From Rikenellaceae bacterium (GTDB lineage: Bacteria; Bacteroidota; Bacteroidia; Bacteroidales; Rikenellaceae): a stretch of 64,000 bases of DNA. The notes under the pieces were generated by a model. The model was given only the letters and a program-made list of their open reading frames with translations, did not search any database and was not told the origin of the DNA. The translations under genes were made by a program, and so were the position numbers. The stretch is taken from the NCBI GenBank assembly GCA_015059735.1, contig SUZX01000004.1:128240-192239 (forward strand), written 5' to 3'. This document shows, in pieces, positions 1 to 10,402 of this stretch (position 1 is the stretch's first letter; the number at the start of each line of letters is the position of its first letter).

Positions 1-91
1 AGCGGAATTATTTTTTGCAAAACAATTCACCGAGAAGAAAATTTGCTTACAATTTAGTTGCATTATTATGCTTTTAAGAGGATTGCAAAGA

Positions 92-122
92 CAAATATAG
101 TATATATTTTTTATTAAACCAA
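92..122 (-). promoter_or_regulatory. Leftward Bacteroidetes-type promoter
   Basis: Read on the minus strand, TTG (120-122) is followed after 20 bp by TATATTTG (92-99), matching the Bacteroidetes -33 TTTG / -7 TAnnTTTG consensus. Transcription would start near 86 and run off the left edge, so the gene it serves is not in the window. Confidence 0.55.
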
Positions 123-555
123 GAGTTTAAGTTTGTTTTTGGTAAAAATATTAAGAAATTCTGGAAAATTATTTATCAAACCGCTGCAATATTAAATTAT
201 TTTACGAATGTTTTTTTGCTACTTTTACCCTCTGTACGCACAGCAAAGCCACATTTGCATTGGTGACTTTTTCGGATTTCTTGTTTTGAAAGGAAAATTT
301 TTCTCCAATTAAAAAAAATGCACAAAAATCCCCCCCCCCTAAAAATTAAGAAAAAAAAGCAAAAAAATAGTATTTTTTGGCGAATAAATATCGGCATGAT
401 TTTGCGATACGGGCAGACGACAATTGATCGGTGTTATACGAGATATATCGGACAATTTTACCGGCTTTTTTAAGTGTTTTTTCAAATTTTTTCAAAAATT
501 TCAAAAAAAAGTGACTTTTTATCTGTTATTTTTTTCACAATTTGAAAAATCTATC

Positions 556-563
556 TATCTTTG
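556..563 (+). promoter_or_regulatory. pckA promoter -7 element
   Basis: TATCTTTG matches the -7 consensus TAnnTTTG. The expected start point lies near 570, giving a 5' leader of about 70 nt before the pckA ATG. A clear TTTG at the right distance upstream was not found; the -33 position is a T run. Confidence 0.5.
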
Positions 564-638
564 TAACATCCGAAATATGCACGTTCTTTGCTGTTTGGAT
601 ATGTAAAAGAAAGAGGTTTTTATATAAATAATAGTATT

Positions 639-2246
639 ATGAACAAATTAGATTTGCAAAAGTATGGCATCTCGGGAGCTACCGAGATTGTTTACAATCC
701 CTCGTACGACGAATTGTTCCGCGAGGAGACCAAAGAAGGTTTGACCGGTTTTGACAAAGGTCAGTTAACCGAAATGGGTGCTGTAAATGTAATGACAGGT
801 GTTTACACCGGTCGTTCACCCAAAGACAAGTTCTTCGTAATGGACGACACCACGAAAGATACGATCTGGTGGACTTCGGAGGAGTACAAAAACGACAACA
901 AGCCCCTCTCGCAAGAGTCGTGGAACGCCTTGAAAAAACTTGCAGGCGATGAGTTGTCAAACAAAAAGCTCTATGTGGTTGACACATTCTGCGGCGCCAA
1001 TGAAAATTCGCGTTTGAAGATCCGTTTCATCATGGAGGTAGCTTGGCAGGCTCACTTTGTGAAGAATATGTTCATCCGTCCGACCGACGCAGAGTTGGAG
1101 GTATATGGAGAGCCCGATTTCGTGGTATTGAACGCGTCGAAAGCCAAAGTTGAGAACTACAAAGAATTGGGGTTGAACTCGGAGACTGCTGTTGTCTTCA
1201 ACCTCACCGAAAAGATGCAGGTAATCATCAACACTTGGTATGGTGGTGAGATGAAGAAAGGTATGTTCTCCTACATGAACTACCTGCTTCCGCTCAAAGG
1301 CATGGCCTCGATGCACTGCTCGGCAAATACCAACGAGAAGGGCGAAACGGCAATCTTCTTCGGATTGTCGGGTACAGGTAAAACCACCCTTTCGACCGAC
1401 CCGAAACGTCAGTTGATTGGTGACGACGAGCACGGCTGGGACGACGACGGTGTGTTCAACTTTGAGGGCGGCTGCTACGCCAAAGTTATCAACCTCTCGA
1501 AAGAGAACGAGCCCGATATTTGGAATGCAATCCGTCGCAACGCGCTATTGGAGAACGTTACCGTTGACGAAAACGGCAAAATCGATTTCGCCGACAAATC
1601 GGTTACCGAGAATACACGTGTTTCCTACCCGATCTACCACATCGACAATATCGTGAAACCCGTATCGAAGGCTCCGGCTGCTAAGAAGGTGATCTTCCTT
1701 TCGGCCGATGCATTTGGCGTGTTACCTCCGGTTTCGATTTTGACTCCCGAGCAGACCAAATACTACTTCTTGTCGGGCTTTACCGCCAAGTTGGCCGGTA
1801 CGGAGCGTGGTATTACCGAGCCTACTCCGACTTTCTCGGCCTGCTTCGGTGCCGCATTCCTCTCGCTGCACCCCACCAAATACGGCGAAGAGTTGGTGAA
1901 GAAGATGCAGCAGTCGGGAGCAACAGCATACCTCGTGAACACCGGTTGGAACGGTACCGGCAAACGTATCTCGATTAAAGATACACGCGGTATCATCGAT
2001 GCTATCCTCGACGGCTCGATTGACAAAGCTCCGACCAAACAGATCCCGATGTTCGATTTCAAAGTACCGACCGCATTGCCGGGCGTAGATCCTGCTATCC
2101 TCGATCCGCGTGACACCTACGCCGACGCTACCGAGTGGGAAGTAAAAGCAAAAGACCTTGCCGGCCGTTTCGTGAAGAACTTCACAAAGTTCACAGGCAA
2201 CGAAGAGGGCAAGAGCCTTGTAGCTGCTGGTCCGAAAGTGGAGTAA
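639..2246 (+). CDS. pckA: Phosphoenolpyruvate carboxykinase (ATP)
   Basis: Interconverts oxaloacetate plus ATP with phosphoenolpyruvate, CO2 and ADP; in gut Bacteroidales it also works in the CO2-fixing direction during fermentation to succinate (family knowledge). The protein has the ATP-type kinase-1a P-loop [13 protein letters not shown] and the kinase-2 motif GDDEHGW, and the N-terminal TGRSPKDKF substrate-loop motif. The ATG at 639 gives 535 residues, the usual size; an earlier in-frame start near 588 would add a tail that is not conserved and overlaps the promoter leader. Monocistronic, ended by the hairpin at 2294-2325. Confidence 0.97.
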   Translation: MNKLDLQKYGISGATEIVYNPSYDELFREETKEGLTGFDKGQLTEMGAVNVMTGVYTGRSPKDKFFVMDDTTKDTIWWTSEEYKNDNKPLSQESWNALKKLAGDELSNKKLYVVDTFCGANENSRLKIRFIMEVAWQAHFVKNMFIRPTDAELEVYGEPDFVVLNASKAKVENYKELGLNSETAVVFNLTEKMQVIINTWYGGEMKKGMFSYMNYLLPLKGMASMHCSANTNEKGETAIFFGLSGTGKTTLSTDPKRQLIGDDEHGWDDDGVFNFEGGCYAKVINLSKENEPDIWNAIRRNALLENVTVDENGKIDFADKSVTENTRVSYPIYHIDNIVKPVSKAPAAKKVIFLSADAFGVLPPVSILTPEQTKYYFLSGFTAKLAGTERGITEPTPTFSACFGAAFLSLHPTKYGEELVKKMQQSGATAYLVNTGWNGTGKRISIKDTRGIIDAILDGSIDKAPTKQIPMFDFKVPTALPGVDPAILDPRDTYADATEWEVKAKDLAGRFVKNFTKFTGNEEGKSLVAAGPKVE

Positions 2247-2293
2247 TGCAGATGGACAAAATCGGGAGAGCGTTTGACTCTCCCGATCCCAAT

Positions 2294-2325
2294 AAAAAAC
2301 CGGATGAAGATCTCATCCGGTTTTT
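2294..2325. terminator. Bidirectional terminator between pckA and tamL
   Basis: An A run, CCGGATGA, a 5-nt loop, TCATCCGG and a T run form a perfect 8-bp GC-rich stem extended by A-T pairs. With T tracts on both strands it can end pckA and the convergent outer-membrane protein gene. Confidence 0.85.
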
Positions 2326-2346
2326 CAATATGTAAGAATAGAGCAA

Positions 2347-4725
2347 TCAGAACGGATATCCCACACCGAAATTCAGTGCCGTATTCTTCCAGCGGAAATT
2401 GTGAATCCAACGTTCTCCGGCCGGATTATTCGGGTTATGCAACTGAATACCCCAATCGAGACGCAATACAGCAAATTTAATATCAAAACGCAACCCTATT
2501 CCTGTATTGAATCCCAACTGCTTATAAAAATCCCGTAAATAGAAGACCCCTTCGTTGGAGTATTGCTCTGGATCACTCTTCAAGAACCAAATATTTCCCG
2601 CATCGAGGAAAGTTGCACCATGAATAATTCCCCAAATCGGGAATCGAAACTCCAAATTAGCCTCCAACTTCATATCTCCTAACTGCGAAGGATAAGCCGT
2701 ATCGGGACGCGGCACCGACCCCGGACCGAGTGTTCGAGGCGTCCAACCTCGCATGCTGTTGCTGCCTCCGGCATAGAACAAGCGGTCAAACGGCACGGAG
2801 GTAGAGTTCCCATAAGCCATCGCCACACCGCCATAAAGACGCCCTGCCAAAGCTGTTTTCTCTCCCAACATGATTTTGCGGCTAAGACTCAAATCCGCAC
2901 GGAAATATTGCGAATAACGGATTTTGAAAATCGTATAATACCGATCCGAAGCATCGCCCGTCGGCGATGAAAACAAATGAGCAAAGCCATCAAGCAGGTT
3001 ACCCGCAGTTTCGGCATTGAACCGGATAACGGTGGCATTACCTCCCAAATTCTTCATCTGGTTATTGTAACTGTATCCAAAGGTTAGACCGGCAATGAAT
3101 TGCGTTTTATAACTGTTTTTCAGATAAAGGTTGTTGGTGTCGGCCAAAAAATCGGGATCGAGATAGCTCACATCGACCACATTGATATCTATGGGTCGCA
3201 ACGAGAACGATGAATAACGCGAATCGGTCCACTGATAGGTCAAACCGGCACTCGAAAGCGATCGTTTATAGTAAGGTCTATCTTGGAAATTGATCGAGAG
3301 TTCCAATTTGGTCTTCGGCTGATTTACCGAACGATAGCGCGAAGTTCGCCAAGGTACCAAGAATCGGGGAAAAGTTAAACTTGTTGATACTCCAAACTCA
3401 GTAGCCTGTCGTTTCTTTGCATCTCGCCCCTTCATAAATTCATATCCCACTGCAAATGAGACATCAAACGCCTCAGCACCTCGAAAGATATTGCGATTCT
3501 GATAACCGACCGTCGCCTTTAATCCATAGAAACTCGACGTGGTACTACCCTCCAAATCAACCTTAAAGCTCTGTTTAAGCGTCGGTGTACAATATATGTT
3601 GCAGGTCAAATAACCCTCTTTCAAATAACGTACCTTCGTAGAATCGCGCGTAGCTCCGACATACGAGATATAATCGGTAACTTCGGCAGCCCTCGGTTGC
3701 TCGACAAAAGCCACGCGGGTACTTTTGAAATACCCCAACGACATCAAATCGGTATAGGTTCTATTTACCTGTGCCGAGTTATAAATATAGTTGGGATAGA
3801 GCGGAATCGCCTGCCGCAGGATCTGCGGACGCAGATTCGGCCGTCCGTTGCTGACGATATTCAATCCTCGGAAATAGGTGGTATCCAACTTGGTAGTTCC
3901 CTTCTCGGTTTCGATCTTCATGGGATCGTAGTCGGTATAGACATTGATTCGATCGATCCGATAAATCATATTATTCTCTCGCTCAGGCTGCCCTTGATCG
4001 TTGTAGCCCGTAAGGTGCTGTTTTATGACCACCGCAACATCGACACGTCGGTTTCCACCTAACGTATCGACCACATATTCGATATTATTGACCGTAAAAT
4101 TAAAATACCCGCGTTCGCGTAAATGGGCAGTAATCCGCTCACGCTCACGATCAAGTACCGAAATATCGAATATGTTACCGCTTCGGAGCAACGTATTTGC
4201 CGTATCGGGAAGAATCAACGGTTCGAGACTTTTATCTCGGAATTCATAAGAGATCGAATCGATCCTATAAGGTTCATGTTGCACGGTTCGATAGGCCACC
4301 CGAGCCCGTTTTCGACGCGAAGTCGTATCGATCTCGAAGAAAGCCTGTGACGAGAAAAATCCCCGAGAATTCATATAAATTTTCAAATTCTCGGCGCTCT
4401 TTTGAGTCAATCCCATATCCAGCAGGACCGGAGCTTCACCAATGCGACGCTTCCAATTATTCCAGCGATTCTGCTTTGCCGGATTCGCCTGCTCATAGAG
4501 CCAAACATAGAAATTGGTTCCTAACAAGCGTTTGTTGGGGGTCTGTCGCACATATTTCTCCAAATCATCCGCCATAATTCGCTCTTTGCGAGGCGTATTC
4601 TGATCATCTTCGATTGTCACCCGTTGCAACAGATAGTGTCCTTCGGGAATATAGCGCGTAACGCTACACGCACCAGCGACAACTCCCAGCAGCACTACCG
4701 CCAAAAGTTTCACTATCCGCTGCAT
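2347..4725 (-). CDS. TamL-like BamA/TamA-family outer membrane lipoprotein
   Basis: Omp85-superfamily protein expected to insert or assemble outer-membrane or surface components. The start at 4725 gives a signal peptide ending in a lipobox (VAGAC), so the N terminus should be lipidated; a longer start at 4752 would only add nine residues before the signal. The middle carries POTRA-like repeats (TAHLRERGYFNFTV and similar), and the last ~350 residues form a D15/Omp85 barrel with the typical GGSNSMRGW loop motif and a C-terminal aromatic residue (GYPF). Lipidated TamA relatives of this kind, called TamL, are typical of Bacteroidetes. It lies 47 bp downstream of the nitroreductase gene and may share its transcript. 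Confidence 0.85.
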   Translation of the reverse strand: MQRIVKLLAVVLLGVVAGACSVTRYIPEGHYLLQRVTIEDDQNTPRKERIMADDLEKYVRQTPNKRLLGTNFYVWLYEQANPAKQNRWNNWKRRIGEAPVLLDMGLTQKSAENLKIYMNSRGFFSSQAFFEIDTTSRRKRARVAYRTVQHEPYRIDSISYEFRDKSLEPLILPDTANTLLRSGNIFDISVLDRERERITAHLRERGYFNFTVNNIEYVVDTLGGNRRVDVAVVIKQHLTGYNDQGQPERENNMIYRIDRINVYTDYDPMKIETEKGTTKLDTTYFRGLNIVSNGRPNLRPQILRQAIPLYPNYIYNSAQVNRTYTDLMSLGYFKSTRVAFVEQPRAAEVTDYISYVGATRDSTKVRYLKEGYLTCNIYCTPTLKQSFKVDLEGSTTSSFYGLKATVGYQNRNIFRGAEAFDVSFAVGYEFMKGRDAKKRQATEFGVSTSLTFPRFLVPWRTSRYRSVNQPKTKLELSINFQDRPYYKRSLSSAGLTYQWTDSRYSSFSLRPIDINVVDVSYLDPDFLADTNNLYLKNSYKTQFIAGLTFGYSYNNQMKNLGGNATVIRFNAETAGNLLDGFAHLFSSPTGDASDRYYTIFKIRYSQYFRADLSLSRKIMLGEKTALAGRLYGGVAMAYGNSTSVPFDRLFYAGGSNSMRGWTPRTLGPGSVPRPDTAYPSQLGDMKLEANLEFRFPIWGIIHGATFLDAGNIWFLKSDPEQYSNEGVFYLRDFYKQLGFNTGIGLRFDIKFAVLRLDWGIQLHNPNNPAGERWIHNFRWKNTALNFGVGYPF

Positions 4726-4772
4726 ACGTCCTATTTTCCAAAATGCGAACACGGGAAACTACATTTCGATGA

Positions 4773-5519
4773 TTATTGATTGAAAAAACCTTTCTCTTTA
4801 AGCAACTCCAAATAAGAGGCCGAGATTGCTAAATTATCTTTACGCACATAACGTCTTTGGGTAAAAATCTGCGCCAAATTGGGCAATCCGTTCTCTTTCA
4901 ACAACTGCTTGGTCAATTCCGACTCTTCTCGCTCAGCCCAAAGTTCGTCGATCTCGGCAGCAGTATAATCGGCATATTTCTCATAATGCACCACCGCATC
5001 GAGTGGCAGGCGATCTGTCAATTCCGGTGACTCATCGGGATACCCCAAAACAATAGTCGTCAGCGGAACAACTCCCTTCGGAAGATCCAGCACACGGCAG
5101 ATCTCTCCGGCAGTATAGATCGTGGTGCCGAGATAACAGAGCCCCAAGCCGTGCATTTCAGCCTCTATCGCCAAATTCTGCGCAGCCAACAACGCATCGG
5201 TTGCAGCATTGAGAAACCACGCAAAATTGTCGTAGGCAGGGTCGGCTTCACGCTGTTCGCACCACATTGTAAATCGGTGAATATCTGCGCATATTGTCAC
5301 CACACACGGAGCTTCACGCACCATCGGCTGATTAAAATGGCAAGGCGAGAGTTGTTCGCGCAAAGCGGCATCTCGCGTTACAATCAGCGAATAGAGTTGC
5401 ATATTGCCACAGGTCGAGGCGCGAACAGCTGCCGCTAAAATATCGGCAAGGACCTCTTCCGGAATGGGAGTGGATTTGAATTTACGAATCGACCGGTGTT
5501 TGAAAAGCAGGCTCTTCAT
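4773..5519 (-). CDS. Nitroreductase-family flavoprotein
   Basis: FMN-dependent NAD(P)H oxidoreductase fold of the nitroreductase family, 248 residues. The N terminus HRSIRKFK is the family's phosphate/FMN-binding signature; RASTCGNMQLY and LGLCYLGTTIY match the second FMN-contact regions, and VVPLTTIVLGYPDE is the C-terminal family motif. The natural substrate cannot be read from sequence (quinone, nitroaromatic or flavin reduction are all possible). It is transcribed divergently from dapF. Confidence 0.85.
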   Translation of the reverse strand: MKSLLFKHRSIRKFKSTPIPEEVLADILAAAVRASTCGNMQLYSLIVTRDAALREQLSPCHFNQPMVREAPCVVTICADIHRFTMWCEQREADPAYDNFAWFLNAATDALLAAQNLAIEAEMHGLGLCYLGTTIYTAGEICRVLDLPKGVVPLTTIVLGYPDESPELTDRLPLDAVVHYEKYADYTAAEIDELWAEREESELTKQLLKENGLPNLAQIFTQRRYVRKDNLAISASYLELLKEKGFFNQ

Positions 5520-5623
5520 AACGTTTTCTCATTTTTCAGGTGCAAAATAATTCGAATGCACCCATACTCACAATTTACAATGTTAATTTCCCACAAAAAT
5601 AACAAAACTTTTAGAAGTTTTCG

Positions 5624-5631
5624 TATTTTTG
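5624..5631 (+). promoter_or_regulatory. dapF promoter -7 element
   Basis: TATTTTTG fits TAnnTTTG and lies 21 bp before the dapF ATG, implying a leader of about 15 nt. This argues against translation from the upstream TTG at 5629, which lies inside the promoter. No clear -33 TTTG was seen. Confidence 0.5.
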
Positions 5632-5652
5632 TCTGCGATATCCCATTCTTCC

Positions 5653-6462
5653 ATGACACAGATTGCATTTACCAAATACGAAGGAGCCGGTAACGACTTC
5701 ATTCTCATCGATAACCGTGAGGGAATTTTTACGCCCGATCCATCAATCATTGCCCGTCTTTGTGATCGACATTTTGGCATCGGAGCCGATGGACTGATGA
5801 CTCTATCATCGTGTGATACAGCTGACTGCACAATGCACTACTACAATGCCGACGGATCCGAAGGCGAAATGTGCGGCAATGGAGCCCGCTGTTTTACACT
5901 CTTTGCACATCACTTGGGAGTTTGTTCCGACGTATGCCATTTCGAAGCAACTGATGGCCCGCATACGGCTCATCTGTTGCAGGCTGACACCCGTTCGGGA
6001 CAAATCGAGTTGGGCATGATCAATGTTTCGGAGATTCGCACAGGCGAAGGCTGGTGGTTTCTCAACACGGGAGTTCCTCACTATGTGGAATTTGTCAAAG
6101 ATGTCACCACCGTTGATGTGTTGTCCCGAGGGGCCGCCATTCGCTACGACTCGTCACGATTCCCGCAAGGGACCAATGTCAACTTTGTACAACTCCTCGA
6201 TTCCGGAATTCTGCGAATGCGCACCTATGAACGAGGTGTAGAAAACGAAACATTGGCCTGCGGGACCGGCGCAACAGCAGCGGCATTGATTACTAACTAT
6301 GCTCATCAACACGAGGTAAACAAGTTCCGCATCGAAGTTTCCGGTGGCGAACTCACGGTCAAATTTACTCACCCGCAAAAGACACAAATCTATACCGAAA
6401 TCCGATTGACCGGTCCTGCTCGACGAGTCTATACCGGAGTAATCGACCTCGATAATCTTTAA
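5653..6462 (+). CDS. dapF: Diaminopimelate epimerase
   Basis: Converts LL- to meso-diaminopimelate, the last common step to lysine and the peptidoglycan cross-linking residue; cytoplasmic. The two catalytic cysteines sit in MCGNGARC (Cys74) and LACGTGATA, with the N-terminal [13 protein letters not shown] motif. ATG 5653 gives 269 residues and fits the promoter at 5624. The next gene, an alpha/beta hydrolase, starts 44 bp downstream and may be co-transcribed, with no evident functional link. Confidence 0.96.
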   Translation: MTQIAFTKYEGAGNDFILIDNREGIFTPDPSIIARLCDRHFGIGADGLMTLSSCDTADCTMHYYNADGSEGEMCGNGARCFTLFAHHLGVCSDVCHFEATDGPHTAHLLQADTRSGQIELGMINVSEIRTGEGWWFLNTGVPHYVEFVKDVTTVDVLSRGAAIRYDSSRFPQGTNVNFVQLLDSGILRMRTYERGVENETLACGTGATAAALITNYAHQHEVNKFRIEVSGGELTVKFTHPQKTQIYTEIRLTGPARRVYTGVIDLDNL

Positions 6463-6506
6463 TTTTATCGACTCGCTCAACCGACACATTCGAAATAATT
6501 CCGATT

Positions 6507-7319
6507 ATGATCGAAAAATTCATCATGGCAGGTTCCACGCCCCTGCATATATGCGACTCGCAGAAAGGCGACCGCTGTATCGTATTGTTACACGGCTATC
6601 TTGAATCGTTGTTGGTTTGGGAGGATTTCGTCCCGTTACTATACAAACAGGTTCGTGTAGTCACCCTTGATCTCCCGGGACATGGTATCTCCACAATTGA
6701 AGGCACAGAACATACGATGGAATTCCTTGCCGACACAGTGGTTGCGGGAATTCGCGCACTCGGGATCGAACATTGCACATTGGTAGGACACTCCATGGGT
6801 GGATATGTCGCATTGGCTTGTTGCGAACGCCACCCCACACTTCTCGACGGCCTTGTTCTACTCAGCTCCACGCCCAATGCCGACACGCCAGAAAAATCAG
6901 AGAATCGCCGTCGAGAGATTGCATTGATACTAGCCGGCAAGAAAGAATTACTATCTCGCACAGCTCCTGCGGCCGGATTTGCCGAAGAAAATCGCAGACG
7001 TCTGCGTGACTATATCGAGGATCTTACCGAACAGGTGCTCATCACCGAAGACGAAGGAATCGTTGCACTGCTCAACGGAATGATCTCCCGCAAAGATCGC
7101 AACGAAATGTTGCATAACACCTCTGTTCCCCAACTCTTTCTCCTCGGTCGCAAAGATAATTATATCCCCATAGACGCTGCCGAAAAATTGGTTGCTGCTC
7201 ATCCCCAAGCTCGTGTTGTGTGGCTTGAACATTCGGGACACATGGGATTTATAGAGGAGCCGGAAGTTTGCGCTTCGGCTCTGCTCGATTTCGCCAACAG
7301 CAATACCTCGCGATCGTAA
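6507..7319 (+). CDS. Alpha/beta hydrolase fold protein
   Basis: Soluble alpha/beta hydrolase of 270 residues with no signal peptide. The oxyanion region is LLHGYLES, the nucleophile elbow GHSMGGY (Ser96), the acid is probably Asp in LGRKDNYIP, and the base is His in HSGHMGF, so the catalytic triad is complete. It resembles esterase/MhpC/BioH-like members, but the substrate is not evident. It follows dapF by 44 bp and ends before a strong hairpin shared with galK. Confidence 0.85.
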   Translation: MIEKFIMAGSTPLHICDSQKGDRCIVLLHGYLESLLVWEDFVPLLYKQVRVVTLDLPGHGISTIEGTEHTMEFLADTVVAGIRALGIEHCTLVGHSMGGYVALACCERHPTLLDGLVLLSSTPNADTPEKSENRRREIALILAGKKELLSRTAPAAGFAEENRRRLRDYIEDLTEQVLITEDEGIVALLNGMISRKDRNEMLHNTSVPQLFLLGRKDNYIPIDAAEKLVAAHPQARVVWLEHSGHMGFIEEPEVCASALLDFANSNTSRS

Positions 7320-7353
7320 CTTAACAGAGTTTCATCATCTCGACATTCCCAAA

Positions 7354-7388
7354 AATAAGGAGTTCGTACTTCATACGAACTCCTTATT
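7354..7388. terminator. Bidirectional terminator, hydrolase/galK
   Basis: A perfect 15-bp inverted repeat (arms 7354-7368 and 7374-7388) with a 5-nt loop CTTCA sits between two convergent genes and has A/T-rich flanks on both sides. Confidence 0.85.
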
Positions 7389-7411
7389 CATTGATTATTA
7401 GAACTATAAGA

Positions 7412-8545
7412 CTATTCCAAGCGACGAGCACCATCCGAGATAATCACATCGTAAATCATCGGCTCGTGACCATATTTCTCATTGAATTTGGCTTTGGCAG
7501 TAGCGATGAACGAATCGTAGAGTTCATCTTTCACCAAATTGATCGTGCAACCACCGAATCCGCCACCCATGATGCGCGAACCCGTTACACCACAAGCTTT
7601 GGCAACCTCGGCCAAGAAATCCAACTCCTCGCACGATACTTCATAATCTTTTGACATACCCCAGTGTGTTTCGTACATACGGGCTCCGACAGTTTCGTAA
7701 TCGCCTTTTTCAAGAGCTGCGCAAACATCCATCACACGCTGCTCCTCGCCAATGACATAACGGGCTCGTTTGTAATCCTCTTCCGAGATCTGATCTTTCA
7801 CGGCATCGAGTTGTTCCATCGTCGCTCCGCGCAGGAACTCTTGTCCCAATACCTTTGCAACACGCTCACACGATGCACGGCGGTCGTTATACGGCGATCC
7901 AACCAACGCGTGTTTCACACGCGAATCGACCAACACAAGTTTATATCCCTGAGGATCGAACGGGAAATACTCATACTCCAACGAGCGGCAATCAAGACGC
8001 ATCAAGCATCCCTGTTTGCCAAAAACCGAGGCAAACTGATCCATGATACCACACTTCACACCGCAATAGTTATGCTCGGTGGATTGACCAATCTTAGCCA
8101 ACTCAAATTTATCGATTCCGCAATTGTAAAGTTCGTTCAACGCAAAAGCAAATGTCGATTCCAACGCTGCCGATGAAGACATGCCGGCACCGAGAGGTAC
8201 ATCTCCGGAGAAAACGGTGTCGAAACCACCGATCTTACCGCCACGCTTTTGAATCTCACGGCAAACGCCGAAGATATAGTGGGCCCACGACTCGGCCGGT
8301 TTGTCCTCTTCGTTCAACCCGAATTCAGCTGACTCACCAAGATCAAAAGCGTAGGCACGCACCTTATCGGTACCATTAAGTTTTATTACTGCAACGATGC
8401 CTTTATCTACGGCACCCGGGAAAACAAATCCTCCGTTATAATCCGTATGCTCACCGATCAAATTGATACGACCAGCAGAAGTATAAATCGAAAAATCGGA
8501 GCCGAAAAGTTCGGCAAATTTGGCTTTTACCGGTTCAACATTCAT
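7412..8545 (-). CDS. galK: Galactokinase
   Basis: GHMP-family kinase that phosphorylates galactose at C1 in the Leloir pathway. The galactokinase signature GRINLIGEHTDYNGG is near the N terminus, the GHMP ATP-binding motif VPLGAGMSSSAALE in the middle, and MGGGFGGCTINLV is motif 3 near the C terminus. It has 377 residues, the normal size. It lies alone, downstream of the ribosomal-block terminator and with no galM or galT nearby. A consensus -7 element was not found; GATCTTTG upstream is a one-base variant. Confidence 0.96.
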   Translation of the reverse strand: MNVEPVKAKFAELFGSDFSIYTSAGRINLIGEHTDYNGGFVFPGAVDKGIVAVIKLNGTDKVRAYAFDLGESAEFGLNEEDKPAESWAHYIFGVCREIQKRGGKIGGFDTVFSGDVPLGAGMSSSAALESTFAFALNELYNCGIDKFELAKIGQSTEHNYCGVKCGIMDQFASVFGKQGCLMRLDCRSLEYEYFPFDPQGYKLVLVDSRVKHALVGSPYNDRRASCERVAKVLGQEFLRGATMEQLDAVKDQISEEDYKRARYVIGEEQRVMDVCAALEKGDYETVGARMYETHWGMSKDYEVSCEELDFLAEVAKACGVTGSRIMGGGFGGCTINLVKDELYDSFIATAKAKFNEKYGHEPMIYDVIISDGARRLE

Positions 8546-8638
8546 AAATAGATGATTTTTAAGGTTATAGTTATGCCCTCATCCAAAGATCGGGCTTTTT
8601 TGCTTTTCACAGATCAGCAAGAATCCGCTCCTCCAAAG

Positions 8639-8686
8639 ACAAAAATCGGTACAAACGGCTACCATAGTAAGTCCGTTTGCACCGAT
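8639..8686 (-). terminator. Terminator of the ribosomal-protein block
   Basis: On the minus strand ATCGGTGCAAACGG (8673-8686) pairs with CCGTTTGTACCGAT (8645-8658) over 14 positions with one G-T pair, followed by a T run. It lies about 37 bp after the rplQ stop codon and ends the alpha operon before galK. Confidence 0.88.
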
Positions 8687-8722
8687 CAAAAGCAAGCGAT
8701 ATACTCTCGAAAAACGAGAAAT

Positions 8723-9322
8723 TTACATCTTCTTACCTACATTGGTTTTCTTGGCAACCTTCGGAGCAGCGACCTTGGCAGCAGTAGCTTTCGGAGCTTT
8801 GGGTGCCGCTTTCTTGGCCGGAGCCTTCTTAGCCTTAGCTTCTCCTTCGACAACAGTTGCCTCCTCTACGGCGTCGGTCGTCTTGGCCGAACTCTTGCGC
8901 GAACGTCGCGTCTTGGGTTTAGCCTCCGAAGCTGCAGCCGGAGTAATACCGAGCGTATAAGCCTCGTTGAAATCAACGAACTCGATGATGCACATATCGG
9001 CAGCATCGCCCAAGCGGAAGCCGGTTTTCAAAATACGGGTGTAGCCGCCCGGACGCTCAGCAATCTTCGGAGCAATGGTACGGAACAACTCCGTAACAGC
9101 CTCTTTCTGTTTGAGGTACGAGAAAACTACGCGGCGCGAGTGCGTGGTGTCCTCTTTCGATTTGGTTACAAGAGGCTCTACGAACTGGCGCACGGCCTTG
9201 GCTTTCGCAACGGTCGTCTCGATACGCTTGTGAAGGATCAACGACGAAGCCATGTTCGAAAGCAATGCCTTGCGGTGTCCCGCTTGGCGGCCGAGGTGGT
9301 TATAATTTTTGTTGTGTCTCAT
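8723..9322 (-). CDS. rplQ: 50S ribosomal protein L17 with long basic tail
   Basis: The N-terminal ~120 residues ([12 protein letters not shown]..., [13 protein letters not shown]) are ordinary L17, which sits near the polypeptide exit tunnel. The protein continues to 199 residues with an Ala/Lys/Pro-rich tail ([19 protein letters not shown]) that resembles histone H1-like or other disordered basic extensions; L17 is normally about 115-130 residues, and extensions are common in Bacteroidetes. Last gene of the block, directly after rpoA. Confidence 0.96.
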   Translation of the reverse strand: MRHNKNYNHLGRQAGHRKALLSNMASSLILHKRIETTVAKAKAVRQFVEPLVTKSKEDTTHSRRVVFSYLKQKEAVTELFRTIAPKIAERPGGYTRILKTGFRLGDAADMCIIEFVDFNEAYTLGITPAAASEAKPKTRRSRKSSAKTTDAVEEATVVEGEAKAKKAPAKKAAPKAPKATAAKVAAPKVAKKTNVGKKM

Positions 9323-9386
9323 AATTATCGTGAGTTCAAAAGAACTCGGGACTTTTGTGATTTACTAAATTTACGGTTAGTGGAGA

Positions 9387-10379
9387 TTAGTCTTTATCCA
9401 GTTTATAGATCGAGACATCCATGCCGAATTTCAGATTCAAAGAGGAAAGCAACTCATCAAGCTCCGTGAGCGACTTCTTACCGAAATTGCGGAATTTCAG
9501 CAGGTCGGTACGGTTCAACTTCACAAGATCACCCACTGTATCTACGTCGGCAGCTTTCAAGCAATTCAGAGCACGAACCGAAAGATCCTGATCCGAAAGT
9601 TTGGTTTTCAGCAACTGACGCATGTGCAGTATATCCTCGTCGAACTCCTCGGCACCATTGGTATCCTCCATATTCACGGTGATCTTCTCGTCGGAGAAGA
9701 GCATGAAATGCTGGATAAGGATCTTGGCAGCCTCTTTGAGTGCCTCCTTAGGATGAATGGACCCGTCGGTAGTTATTTCCAAATTCAACTTCTCATAGTC
9801 GGTCTTCTGCTCGACACGGTAGTTCTCGATCGAATATTTCACGTTTTTAATCGGCGTAAAAATCGAATCGATGGGTAACGTACCGAACTCGCAATCAACT
9901 GGGGTATTCTCCTCGGCAGGTACATAGCCTCGGCCTTTACCGATGGTCAACGTAAACTGCATCTTCGTACCCGGAGCCAATCGGCAGATCACCAATTCGG
10001 GATTGAGCACCTTGAAGAACGACAGATAGTTCGAGATATATCCGGCAGTCAGCTCCGTCACACCCGCAACGTTAATGGAAACCTTCTCGGCATCCTGATT
10101 ATCGACTGTGCGGATGAAACGAACCTGTTTCAGATTGAGGATGATGTTCAACATATCCTCCATCACGCCGGGAATGGCGGCAAACTCGTGGTCGACACCG
10201 GCGACCTTGACCGTCGTGATTGCATAACCTTCAAGCGAAGAGAGCAAGATACGACGCAAGGCATTACCGACAGTCATGCCGAAGCCCGGCTCCAACGGAC
10301 GGAATTCGAATTTTCCGAACGACGGGGTGGACTCGAGCATAATAACCTTTTCAGGTTTCTGGAATGCTAATATTGCCAT
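9387..10379 (-). CDS. rpoA: RNA polymerase alpha subunit
   Basis: Scaffold of RNA polymerase; 330 residues. The N-terminal assembly domain begins with [25 protein letters not shown], and the C-terminal DNA-binding domain carries [21 protein letters not shown] and [14 protein letters not shown]. It lies between rpsD and rplQ, the standard alpha-operon position. Confidence 0.98.
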   Translation of the reverse strand: MAILAFQKPEKVIMLESTPSFGKFEFRPLEPGFGMTVGNALRRILLSSLEGYAITTVKVAGVDHEFAAIPGVMEDMLNIILNLKQVRFIRTVDNQDAEKVSINVAGVTELTAGYISNYLSFFKVLNPELVICRLAPGTKMQFTLTIGKGRGYVPAEENTPVDCEFGTLPIDSIFTPIKNVKYSIENYRVEQKTDYEKLNLEITTDGSIHPKEALKEAAKILIQHFMLFSDEKITVNMEDTNGAEEFDEDILHMRQLLKTKLSDQDLSVRALNCLKAADVDTVGDLVKLNRTDLLKFRNFGKKSLTELDELLSSLNLKFGMDVSIYKLDKD

Positions 10380-10402
10380 AAATAAATTGTGAATTTTAAT
10401 TA

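Larger units (their letters stand above)
1..638. other. AT-rich intergenic region upstream of pckA
   Basis: No credible gene is seen in this stretch. It is strongly A/T-rich with many A and T runs and a 10-base C tract at 330-339. It holds a leftward promoter at 92-122 and the pckA promoter near 556-563. Short open frames here are low-complexity (Phe/Lys/Ile-rich) translations of A/T runs. Confidence 0.7.

Noticed and set aside
197..397. 66-codon minus-strand frame upstream of pckA
   Set aside because: Low-complexity Phe/Lys translation of A/T runs across the C10 tract; no promoter or family similarity.
679..2116. Long open frames antisense to pckA
   Set aside because: They mirror the coding sequence of a clear pckA gene and encode no recognisable domain.
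8552..9469. 305-codon open frame antisense to rplQ
   Set aside because: Shadow of rplQ and the repetitive Ala/Lys tail; it crosses the terminator at 8639-8686.
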